The notes beneath the pieces were generated by a model that worked only from the letters and a program-made list of their open reading frames with translations, was not told the origin of the DNA and did no database searches. A program made the translations under genes and the position numbers. A stretch of DNA of 38,378 nucleotides from an uncultured Bacteroides sp. (GTDB lineage Bacteria; Bacteroidota; Bacteroidia; Bacteroidales; Bacteroidaceae): contig USLU01000046.1 of the NCBI GenBank assembly GCA_900555635.1, positions 1 through 38,378 of the forward strand, in the 5' to 3' direction. Positions within the stretch are counted from its first letter, which is position 1, and each line of letters opens with the position of its first letter. Positions 30,109-38,378 of this stretch are shown piece after piece.

Positions 30109-32478
30109 ATGAAAGCACTAAAATATGCTTGGCGTTTCCTAATACGCTCTAAATCATATACCATTATCAATTTATTGGGACTGGCTTTCAGCTTGGCTTG
30201 CTGTATCATACTATTAAGATATATCCACCGGGAATTAACTGTAGACACGCATTGTGTGGACCGTGAACAAGTATATGGCGTAAAAGGCTTAATAGAGGGA
30301 AACCAACTCCTTGGCATGGCAGAAAACGCAAAACGTGACAGTAGCTTTATTGATGAAAGAAGCGTGTTAACGCGTTCGCGCGTCATTCTGCTTGAGAATG
30401 ATTATATAAAATATCAATCTCATCGTTATTCTATTCATGCCATGGTAGCTGACAGTGCTTATTTCCAATTATTCCCTTACCGTGTAGTACAAGGTACTAA
30501 TTCTTTGTCAGCTCCCGAATCCGCGTTAGTGATGGAAGAATTTGCCAAAAAAGTATTCGGTAAAGAAAATCCTATTGGTAAGATGTTACGTTTCTCCAAT
30601 GGTAAAGATATACGGGTAGAAGGGGTACTTGCGAAGCCAAGCAATAAGCGAACATTTAATTTTGACATCATCCTCTCTTCTCATCTTTCTGATAATTGGG
30701 AGCGTGGACCACTGGAATTTATCCGTTTCACCTCTCAGGATGCTGTGGACAAAGTAAACAAGATTGGCAGCTATTCACGGTTAATCAATCCCAACATTCC
30801 CGATTCCCGAGTATACACCTTCTCACTAATTCCGGTAAAAGAAATCTACTGGAATCAAACTTTGATGTATCAAACGGGACTAGAGATGTTGGTTAGCGGC
30901 AACCTCACTCAACTTTATATTCTAAGTTGTATGTGCATTTTGATTTTCTTTGCAGGTGTTATCAATTTCATAAACCTCTACATGGTATCGGCTGCCAAAC
31001 GAAGTAGAGTATATATCCTTCGAAAGATATTCGGTGCAGATGCACGAACCTTGTTCATGCAAATCTTCTTAGAGAATTTCTTATTGATAGCTGGTGCCAT
31101 GTTCTTGGCTTGGGTTGTTATGGAGATAATGCAGACACCGATACAACACTTGTTGGATAGTGAACTTGTATACTCCTCATTCGACTGGATTGTATCCCTC
31201 ACACTATTACTGATACTTCCACTTTGTATCTCGGCATATGCTTTCAGGCAATGTCGAAAATCTATTCCGGCAACCTCAATCAGATCAACCGGAACGGATA
31301 GCCATTCTATTCGTTCGCGTATGGCATTCCTTTTTACACAATACTTGGTGACTTTCATATTGGTATCGCTTTCATTGTATTTCAGTAAGCAACTCTACTT
31401 TATGCTGAATACTGATCCTGGATTCCGTACGGAAGATATCATTCAAGCAAGTTTAATCTATGAATCAAACAATAATTCTATTAATGAGGAAGAAAATATT
31501 CAGCAACAAAAAGAAAACAAAATAGAGATAGACCGATTATTGAGCAGTTGTCCCGACATACAATTATGGACCAAAAGTCTCTTTTCTATTTTAGGATTTG
31601 ATTATAAAACAAGTTACTTGAACGCCGAAGGAAAAAGCGTTGAGCTTAATACGTGCTATGTTAGCTCTGATTTCTTCCGGATATTCAATATTCCAATGTT
31701 AGAAGGTAATTTGCCGAAGGGTGCTAACTCTAGCCAAGAAGGTATTGTGGTCAATAATGCTGCTCTGAAAGCATTGGGTTATACCACTTGTCAAAGTGCC
31801 ACACTGCTAAGCGGGCTAATGAAGCATTACATACCCGATGCACAAGCGCAACCTATTAATGCTGTATCTGCCAATTATTACGATGGTCACATCAGTGTCG
31901 GCATTCGTCCTACAGTGTATATGGTAACACCTAGACTGGGAGGTGATTATTATCAAATAGCTTGTCATCCTGGCAAAACGCAAGCAGTACTTACTTATCT
32001 GAAAAATATTCAAAAGAAAGTCTACGGAACAGAAGATTTCGAATATACCTTACTAAAAGATGAAGTAGCAGATTTATATAAAACAGACAGACAAATAGCA
32101 TCAGTTTATGTCTTATTTGCTTTTATTGCCATATTGATAATTTGCTTAGGTTTATTCGGCATCTCATTATTCGACATTCGTCAACGTTATCGAGAGATAG
32201 CCATCCGTAAGGTCAATGGGGCAGGCGTGCGCGAACTCTATATGCTGCTATTCCGTAAATATGTCTTTGTATTAGCAACTGCTTTTGTAATAGCCATTCC
32301 TTTGTCTTATTATTGCATACATTTATATACACGAGACTTTGTAATGAAAACTCCCGTAAGTATAGGCATTTATTTAATCTCTTTATGTATAGTAGTATTC
32401 GTTTCATTAGGAACGTTACTGTGGCAAATACGTAAAGCAGCAAATATTAATCCGAGTGAGATAATGAAATCAGAATAA
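30109..32478 (+). CDS. FtsX/MacB-type ABC permease 2 (789 aa)
   Basis: Same architecture as permease 1 and its closest relative in the window: the N-termini (MKALKYAWRFLIRSKSYT) and C-terminal thirds (LFGISLFDIRQRYREIAIRK, VNGAGVRELYMLL) are nearly the same, while the periplasmic domains differ more. This pattern suggests duplication followed by divergence of the periplasmic substrate- or adaptor-facing parts. It begins three bases after permease 1 and ends NPSEIMKSE. There is no ATPase domain, so it must use a separate nucleotide-binding subunit. Confidence 0.88.
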   Translation: MKALKYAWRFLIRSKSYTIINLLGLAFSLACCIILLRYIHRELTVDTHCVDREQVYGVKGLIEGNQLLGMAENAKRDSSFIDERSVLTRSRVILLENDYIKYQSHRYSIHAMVADSAYFQLFPYRVVQGTNSLSAPESALVMEEFAKKVFGKENPIGKMLRFSNGKDIRVEGVLAKPSNKRTFNFDIILSSHLSDNWERGPLEFIRFTSQDAVDKVNKIGSYSRLINPNIPDSRVYTFSLIPVKEIYWNQTLMYQTGLEMLVSGNLTQLYILSCMCILIFFAGVINFINLYMVSAAKRSRVYILRKIFGADARTLFMQIFLENFLLIAGAMFLAWVVMEIMQTPIQHLLDSELVYSSFDWIVSLTLLLILPLCISAYAFRQCRKSIPATSIRSTGTDSHSIRSRMAFLFTQYLVTFILVSLSLYFSKQLYFMLNTDPGFRTEDIIQASLIYESNNNSINEEENIQQQKENKIEIDRLLSSCPDIQLWTKSLFSILGFDYKTSYLNAEGKSVELNTCYVSSDFFRIFNIPMLEGNLPKGANSSQEGIVVNNAALKALGYTTCQSATLLSGLMKHYIPDAQAQPINAVSANYYDGHISVGIRPTVYMVTPRLGGDYYQIACHPGKTQAVLTYLKNIQKKVYGTEDFEYTLLKDEVADLYKTDRQIASVYVLFAFIAILIICLGLFGISLFDIRQRYREIAIRKVNGAGVRELYMLLFRKYVFVLATAFVIAIPLSYYCIHLYTRDFVMKTPVSIGIYLISLCIVVFVSLGTLLWQIRKAANINPSEIMKSE

Positions 32479-32493
32479 AAAAACAAGACTACC

Positions 32494-34833
32494 ATGATAC
32501 AACATTATTTAAAAATAGCATTCCGCAATCTACTAAAACACAAGACACAAAACATAATCTCTATTTTAGGATTAGGGGTAGGATTCACTTGCTTTGTATT
32601 GGCTGCTTTATGGATTCAATATGAAATGACATACGATGATTTTCACAAAGAAGCAGATAATATTTTTTTGGTACGAGCTCAAAGTACCTATTATACAAAT
32701 GGAATCAGCAACACCACACCCTATCCATTGAGTGCTTATTTGAAGAGCACATATCCGGAAGTAAACAAGGCATGTAATGCTCGCATTTCAAAAGACTTTC
32801 TGAAGTTGGAAGATAGAAGTCAGATTATCTCTGTTTTGGGGGTAGATAGTACCTACATACAAATGTTTGGAATTCAGATAAAGGAAGGGAATATGAACTT
32901 TATCGAAGACCAAAAGGGGGAAGTAGCTATTACTGAAAAGTTCGCACGAACTTTATTCGGTAATCAGTCTCCATTAGATAAAGTATTGAATATTGGTAAT
33001 AGAGATTATAAAATATGCGCTATCGTAAGTGGATGGTCAAACCACTCTAATATGCCTTACGATATCCTTACACCGCTTAATGTATATCGCACAGGTTGGG
33101 GATCTGTTGTATACAGCTTTATACAAGTAGCTTCACAAACAGATAAAAAAGCGTTTGCAAAGAAGCTAAGCGACGTAAAGTTTACTGATATTAACTCAGA
33201 AAGCAATTTAGGAAACTTAATACTGACTCCATTAACAGCTATCCGTTATTCTGACTTTTATCGAAGTAATGATTTGGTCATGTCTTTCAACAATATCCTC
33301 TACTTTTGCATAGCAGGCGGTTTGATTATTCTTTGCTCCTTATTCAATTACTTTGCTCTCTTTATCACCACCCTTCGTATGAGAGGAAGAGAAATGGCTC
33401 TGCGAAAGGTATGTGGATCAAGCAATCATTCAATAGTAAGTTTATTCTCTATTGAAGTAATTCTGCTGCTATTGATTGCTATGTTTTTAGGGTTGATATT
33501 GATTGAACTTGTAAGTAATAGTTTCATAAGATTCTCTGAAATAGAAATAGATAAAACAGAGTTGTATTCTAAATCATTTCTTTATCTAAGTGGTGTCATA
33601 TCAGCCACATTCATTGTAGCACAAGTGCCTGTCATCTATTTCCGCAAGAATACGCTTGCTGCAAAGATTCAAGGTAAGGAAATGATAAGAAAAGGTACAC
33701 AAATATATCAAAAAGTGGGTCTTGTGTTACAGCTTGTTATCAGCATCCTATTCATGTTCTCAACTGTAGTCATTCTAAAACAGTTGTACTTTATCAAGAA
33801 TGCTGATGCCAATATGGAACGGCATAATATTGGTAGTGTAGCCCTGTGGATGGCTGGGGACATAAATGCATGGACTGATAAAATAGCTGCATTACCTATG
33901 GTAACAGAAGCTCTGCCTCCGCAGTATTTTCCACTGATACCAACTGGTCCCATGATGTATATAGACGTAAACAAACGGGAGGGTAAAGAAGAATCGTCCG
34001 GTCAAATTAGCATTGGGCTGGTTCTAGCTAAAGAGTCTTTTTTCAAATTCTACAATATTGAGTTAATTGAAGGAGAACTAGTAAACGAGAAAAGCCTTGA
34101 TACAGATATTGTTATCAATGAGTCTACCGTAAAAGCATTTGGATGGAAAAATCCAATTGGTAAACTTATTGAATTAAATGAAGATATGAAATTTAATGTA
34201 ATAGGGGTGGTTAAAGACTTGCATTATGTTGCACCTACAGCAAAAACACCTCTTATCGGTTTTATCTTGACTGATAAGCAAAAATATATGTGGATGAGGG
34301 CAAGTATTCTGTTCAAATTCAAAGAAGGCACATGGAACGAATGCAAGACTGCGATTGAAGCAATGCACAAAGCAGACTTTCCGACTGCAGGTCTACGATT
34401 ATTCAATGAAGAAGAGGAGTATAACAAATACCTCAAATCAGAAAACTCACTTTTAAAGATGTTGGGAGTTGCAACCATTGTTTGCATCTTAATATCTGCT
34501 TTTGGAATATTCTCACAAATCACTTTGGCGTGTGAGAGACGGAGAAAAGAGATTGCCATTCGTAAAGTCAATGGAGCCAGAGTAAAGGATATCCTGCTCA
34601 TATTCATTAAAGAATATTTCCTGATATTGAGCGTTGCTGCTATAATATCTTTCCCAATAGGATATTTCCTAATGAAACAGTGGCTTCAAAGTTATATTGA
34701 GCAAACTGCTATCAGCTTTTGGATCTATACTACTATTTTTGTCGGGATCGCTCTCATCATTGTTCTTTGCATTGGGTGGCGTGTGTGGCAAGCTGCTCGA
34801 CAGAATCCGGCGGAAGTAATCAAAAGCGAATAA
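32494..34833 (+). CDS. FtsX/MacB-type ABC permease 3 (779 aa)
   Basis: The same fold as the preceding permeases but a different subgroup: the N-terminus is MIQHYLKIAFRNLLKHKTQN, with the first helix at about 21-43. A periplasmic domain follows, then a helix cluster near 265-380, a second periplasmic domain, and C-terminal helices from about 655 with REIAIRKVNGARVKDILL. The C-terminus NPAEVIKSE is the family hallmark. Its closest neighbour by N-terminal sequence is permease 4. It is separated by 15 bases from the gene before and after, keeping the operon continuous. Confidence 0.88.
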   Translation: MIQHYLKIAFRNLLKHKTQNIISILGLGVGFTCFVLAALWIQYEMTYDDFHKEADNIFLVRAQSTYYTNGISNTTPYPLSAYLKSTYPEVNKACNARISKDFLKLEDRSQIISVLGVDSTYIQMFGIQIKEGNMNFIEDQKGEVAITEKFARTLFGNQSPLDKVLNIGNRDYKICAIVSGWSNHSNMPYDILTPLNVYRTGWGSVVYSFIQVASQTDKKAFAKKLSDVKFTDINSESNLGNLILTPLTAIRYSDFYRSNDLVMSFNNILYFCIAGGLIILCSLFNYFALFITTLRMRGREMALRKVCGSSNHSIVSLFSIEVILLLLIAMFLGLILIELVSNSFIRFSEIEIDKTELYSKSFLYLSGVISATFIVAQVPVIYFRKNTLAAKIQGKEMIRKGTQIYQKVGLVLQLVISILFMFSTVVILKQLYFIKNADANMERHNIGSVALWMAGDINAWTDKIAALPMVTEALPPQYFPLIPTGPMMYIDVNKREGKEESSGQISIGLVLAKESFFKFYNIELIEGELVNEKSLDTDIVINESTVKAFGWKNPIGKLIELNEDMKFNVIGVVKDLHYVAPTAKTPLIGFILTDKQKYMWMRASILFKFKEGTWNECKTAIEAMHKADFPTAGLRLFNEEEEYNKYLKSENSLLKMLGVATIVCILISAFGIFSQITLACERRRKEIAIRKVNGARVKDILLIFIKEYFLILSVAAIISFPIGYFLMKQWLQSYIEQTAISFWIYTTIFVGIALIIVLCIGWRVWQAARQNPAEVIKSE

Positions 34834-34848
34834 CAAACTGAACTGATT

Positions 34849-37245
34849 ATGATAAAACTGTATCTTAAACTTGCCTTCCGTAATTTTTGGAAGTACAAGA
34901 CACAAAATATAATTTCCGTTATAGGATTGGCGGTAGGCTTGCTATGCTTCAGCATTTGTATGTATTGCAGTCGTTTTGTTGAGACCACTGACCATTGTTT
35001 CAATAACTACAAACGTATAGCAGAACTCAGTTTGTATGATAGCAATAATCATCATTACTTCTCCGGTTCTCCCGTACCTTTAGCCGAGGAGCTCCGTACA
35101 TGGGTAATGGGAGATGTGGAGGCAGTTACCAGCGTAACTTACGCACGAACTCTTCCTTATAATGTATCCTTATCGGAAGATAAGATTTTACCTTATGAAT
35201 TATTGACCGTTGAAGTAGACACTTTCTTTAATCAAGTGTTCACTCCTCAAATAGAAAACGGCAACTGGGAGATAGCTAGCCGCATGCAGAATGCCATCAT
35301 CATGAGTCAATCTACCGCTACTAAAATATTTGGTAATGCAGAAGAAGCTATCGGTAAACAACTTACGTTGACAAGACGTCTAGGCACTTCTCCTGAAAGC
35401 ACTCCAAGAACCGGAGGCATTGTTTACACTATTCAGGCAGTAATGAAAGATATTCCTCTTAATAATAGTTTTGCTTTTATGGAACATCTCGATATATTGA
35501 CCCTAAACGATTCCGAAGGACTTATTCAAAGCAACAAACGGTATGAGATGACCGGAGCCTTCAATTATGCGCTCTTATCACCGCATGCTGATGTATCTGT
35601 ACTGGAAAAGCACTTCACTAATCGGAACTATGTATACAAATTGTACGATACAGATTATACCGTTACTGCACACCTCATCAATCATCAATCTCAAAAAAAA
35701 GGTGCATTTGTCTTAGGTTGGGTTACTGGTATAGTGGGTTTGCTAATATTATTGGTCGGTTTAATAAACTTCTTCCATTTCCTTATCGGGTCATTCCTCA
35801 ACCGTACCAAAGAATATAGTATAATGAAAGTGATAGGAAGTAACTGGCAACAGTTGTTCTCATTGCTTTTCACACAAACTTGCTTGGTGGTAGCTTGTTC
35901 TTCTTTATTGGTAGTATGGACTATAGAATTGATAGGAAAGCAGATGAACTTTTCCATAGCAGTAATCACAATGAACTTTGATACCAAACTATTGCTGATT
36001 CATTCACTGCAATACATTGGTTTATTATTATTGATTTGTGCCGCCATTTGTTTTTTCGTAGCAGTACATATTCGTAATATTTCAACGCAAACCGGTATTT
36101 ACGGAGGCAATAAACGACGTGGGAAACAACGAGGCCGTAACATCCTGTTAGGCATCCAGTTCTTTATCTGTTGGATATTCATTGCATTGGCAGTTAGTTC
36201 ATACTTGCAATCAAATAAAACAACAAGCACTCTGTTTCATACACTTAGCACTCAAGAAAAGTCTGAGATTCTCAGTATTCCATTCGACTATACCTTTATG
36301 AAGAATGAGGATAAACAGGCTATGATAGAACGTTTCAGGCAGCATGCAGGAGTAAAAGACGTATTACTTTCTGATGTTTCTTTCCTGCAAGGCATTTCCG
36401 GCAATCAATTGATGACCGAGAAGGGGAACGATAACTCATGGATTGAAATCAATATAATGGCAGTGCCGCAAAATTTCTTCACCTTCATGAATATCCCCAT
36501 CGTGCAAGGAAAAGGGATACACACTAAACAGAATATCGTTGTAGATAAAACCTACCAAGAGAATCAGAAAAGAGAGGTTATCGGAATGAACTTCTATGAT
36601 CGAGAAACCAACTACACCGTTTGTGGTATATGCACTCCTTTTCAGGCTGATGTCTATAATCATAATAATGGTTTCGCATTTATCCCTTACGATGCATCAG
36701 GATATATAGGACATTGTTATATCAAGTGCCATCCCGGACAAGTAGCGGAAGTAAAGAAATGGGTAGAGAAAATCCGTCAAGAACTACTTCCCGAAAGCAT
36801 ACCGGCGGAAGTTAGAACACTCATGGACGATATTCACGAAATGCAGGCATTAGAATACAATCTGAAAGATATCATCCTCTTTTTTGCCATCGTCAGTATT
36901 ATTATCACCTTACTGGGTGTGTATTCAAGTATCACCCTCGATACTGAACGCAGGCAGAAAGAAGTGGCTATCCGCAAGGTTAATGGAGCTGGTATTCCGC
37001 AAATCATATTGCTGTTTGCACGCCTATATATCCTATTGCTAGTGAGTAGTGCTATAGTTGCTTTCCCACTTATCTATACAATATTGACCTTCTGGAAACG
37101 ACTGTATGTTGTATTCTTCGATTACGGTTTCCTGTTCTGGACAAGTATATTTATTACAGTGATATTAATCACTGCTATCACTATCGTATTCCGTATATTA
37201 AAGATAGCGCGGCAGAATCCGGCGGAAGTAATAAAAAGCGAATGA
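34849..37245 (+). CDS. FtsX/MacB-type ABC permease 4 (798 aa)
   Basis: An FtsX-type permease beginning MIKLYLKLAFRNFWKYKTQN, similar to permease 3. The first membrane helix is at about 22-42, helices cluster near 285-410, and a second periplasmic domain contains a PYDASGYIGHCYIKCHPGQ segment. The last helices begin near 675 and include KEVAIRKVNGAGIPQ. The C-terminus is again NPAEVIKSE. The periplasmic parts are distinct from the other permeases, which suggests a separate partner or role in a hetero-oligomeric exporter. Confidence 0.88.
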   Translation: MIKLYLKLAFRNFWKYKTQNIISVIGLAVGLLCFSICMYCSRFVETTDHCFNNYKRIAELSLYDSNNHHYFSGSPVPLAEELRTWVMGDVEAVTSVTYARTLPYNVSLSEDKILPYELLTVEVDTFFNQVFTPQIENGNWEIASRMQNAIIMSQSTATKIFGNAEEAIGKQLTLTRRLGTSPESTPRTGGIVYTIQAVMKDIPLNNSFAFMEHLDILTLNDSEGLIQSNKRYEMTGAFNYALLSPHADVSVLEKHFTNRNYVYKLYDTDYTVTAHLINHQSQKKGAFVLGWVTGIVGLLILLVGLINFFHFLIGSFLNRTKEYSIMKVIGSNWQQLFSLLFTQTCLVVACSSLLVVWTIELIGKQMNFSIAVITMNFDTKLLLIHSLQYIGLLLLICAAICFFVAVHIRNISTQTGIYGGNKRRGKQRGRNILLGIQFFICWIFIALAVSSYLQSNKTTSTLFHTLSTQEKSEILSIPFDYTFMKNEDKQAMIERFRQHAGVKDVLLSDVSFLQGISGNQLMTEKGNDNSWIEINIMAVPQNFFTFMNIPIVQGKGIHTKQNIVVDKTYQENQKREVIGMNFYDRETNYTVCGICTPFQADVYNHNNGFAFIPYDASGYIGHCYIKCHPGQVAEVKKWVEKIRQELLPESIPAEVRTLMDDIHEMQALEYNLKDIILFFAIVSIIITLLGVYSSITLDTERRQKEVAIRKVNGAGIPQIILLFARLYILLLVSSAIVAFPLIYTILTFWKRLYVVFFDYGFLFWTSIFITVILITAITIVFRILKIARQNPAEVIKSE

Positions 37246-37301
37246 TACAATTTTAATTGAACGAAAAAATTTTAATTAACAACATCTTATATTACAAGAC
37301 A

Positions 37302-38378
37302 ATGACTGTACTTGCAACCCTAAAAATAATTATCCGTAGCTGGTGGAGAAACAAGGTTTTCTTCATTATCTCAGTAGTGAGTCTGGCAATAGGATTGGCG
37401 TGCACCAATTTGCTTTTCACTTATTTTGTACATGATTATAACATTGAAAGTGGAAATCAAGATAAAGAACGCATCTTTTGCTTGCGTCAGGACGACCCGA
37501 TGCAGGAGGGAAGGAAGGTGGCTTTTACCGCTGCAGAAATCCCCTCCATGTTGAAAGAAAAGTATGTAGAAGTCGAAGACTTTTTACGTATCAGTTCTCC
37601 TGAAACTATCTATTGCAAAGAAGGAGAGAATATTTTTCATGACTTCACTTTTATATCTACTGACAGCGCATTGTCTCGTTTCTTCCAATATCAAACTATC
37701 ATTGGAAGTTTGGAACAAGCATTGACACAACCCGGAAAGATAGCACTTAGCGAAACCTTCGCTCGTAAAGTTTTTGGCGATAAAGACCCTTTAGGAAAGA
37801 TATTTGAAATAAAAACAACAACTAATACCAAGAACTATGAGGTGGCAGCCATATTGAAAGTACGATCACAATCGCTACTTCAGTTTGATATGATTACCGG
37901 AATAGACGAGAACTTTTACGGTGGGACAACCTTCTTAAAGTTATCAGCAAATTCTTTGCCCGAACCGCTTGCAAAGAAAATGAATCAGGATAAAGTGCCT
38001 ACATTGGTACCGGGCAAATCACAGTATTATGTAGAGCCTTTATCTACCATCTATTTTGTAACCCCCGAAAGCGATTCTCTGCAATCCATAACTTATATCA
38101 ACCAAAGCAATGTGCAACTATTATACATTGGTCTGGCTGCCGCTTTACTTGTGTTACTCATTGCATGCTGTAATTACACCAATATGAGCCTGAGCCGCAT
38201 ATTGCAACAACTAAAAATGATACACGTTGAAAAACTGATGGGAAGCAGACTGAAAGACATTCGTCTGCAACTATTCGGCGATGCATTTCTTACTGTACTC
38301 ATTGCATTCTGTTTATCTTTGCTTATTATTAACGACTGCCTATCTTTCTTCAATGAATTATTGGCATCACGCCTGAGT
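37302..38378 (+). CDS. FtsX/MacB-type ABC permease 5, cut by window end
   Basis: An ORF starts at ATG 37302 and is open for 359 codons to the right edge. It begins MTVLATLKIIIRSWWRNKVF, with a first membrane helix at about 20-42, then a periplasmic domain containing VFGDKDPLGKIFEIK, a segment conserved in MacB-type periplasmic domains. A helix cluster begins near 270 (LLYIGLAAALLVLLIACCNYTNM). It is the fifth consecutive permease and the most diverged. The C-terminal half is outside the window. Confidence 0.85.
   Translation, partial: MTVLATLKIIIRSWWRNKVFFIISVVSLAIGLACTNLLFTYFVHDYNIESGNQDKERIFCLRQDDPMQEGRKVAFTAAEIPSMLKEKYVEVEDFLRISSPETIYCKEGENIFHDFTFISTDSALSRFFQYQTIIGSLEQALTQPGKIALSETFARKVFGDKDPLGKIFEIKTTTNTKNYEVAAILKVRSQSLLQFDMITGIDENFYGGTTFLKLSANSLPEPLAKKMNQDKVPTLVPGKSQYYVEPLSTIYFVTPESDSLQSITYINQSNVQLLYIGLAAALLVLLIACCNYTNMSLSRILQQLKMIHVEKLMGSRLKDIRLQLFGDAFLTVLIAFCLSLLIINDCLSFFNELLASRLS

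Noticed and set aside
1..38378. CRISPR array or insertion sequence
   Set aside because: No regularly spaced short repeats with unique spacers, and no transposase-like ORF or matching terminal repeats were seen.

Overview
The window looks like the right-hand part of a tailed-phage prophage integrated at a tRNA-Pro gene of a Bacteroides-type genome, followed by host chromosome. The host assignment rests on repeated matches to the Bacteroidetes promoter (TTTG, about 19-20 bp, TAnnTTTG), the scarcity of strong Shine-Dalgarno sites, and protein families typical of Bacteroides (DUF5053, Mpi-like invertase, FtsX/MacB permease arrays). No species is claimed.

Layout. (1) 1-3950: the end of one gene, then an accessory stretch of very small genes, several with their own promoters and terminators. 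It contains two near-identical 63-64 bp bidirectional promoter modules (1525-1588, 2222-2284). Each serves a tiny minus-strand gene and a plus-strand gene behind a leader rich in inverted repeats. (2) 4001-16606: a co-directional late tail operon: a small conserved protein, a 1160-aa tape-measure protein, a large distal-tail/baseplate protein, a 902-aa tail/fibre protein and several beta-rich fibre proteins. (3) 16731-19677: a compact inversion locus. Six short tail-fibre-tip genes (two plus, four minus) each start at a related recombination site that carries its ribosome-binding region and start codon. A serine invertase gene (19727-20335) lies just outside. (4) 20380-21804: a tyrosine integrase on the minus strand, candidate arm-type repeats, and tRNA-Pro(UGG), the probable attachment locus.

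Right of the tRNA is host DNA: a small lipoprotein gene; a minus-strand two-component pair (histidine kinase and NtrC-type sigma-54 activator); and, divergent from it, an export operon: TolC-like outer-membrane factor, HlyD-type adaptor and five consecutive FtsX/MacB-type permease genes, the last cut by the window end. The divergent region holds two dyads 21 bp apart and a sigma-54-like promoter next to the TolC gene, so the activator probably controls the exporter. No ABC ATPase gene is visible.

The most interesting system is the inversion locus. Its outer sites are a perfect 30-bp inverted pair, and the six sites are mosaics of a few left and right halves that change at a shared TGACC, as expected if whole cassettes have been exchanged by site-specific recombination. 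Read-through from the tail operon would reach whichever cassette lies first, so the phage can probably switch its receptor-binding tip.
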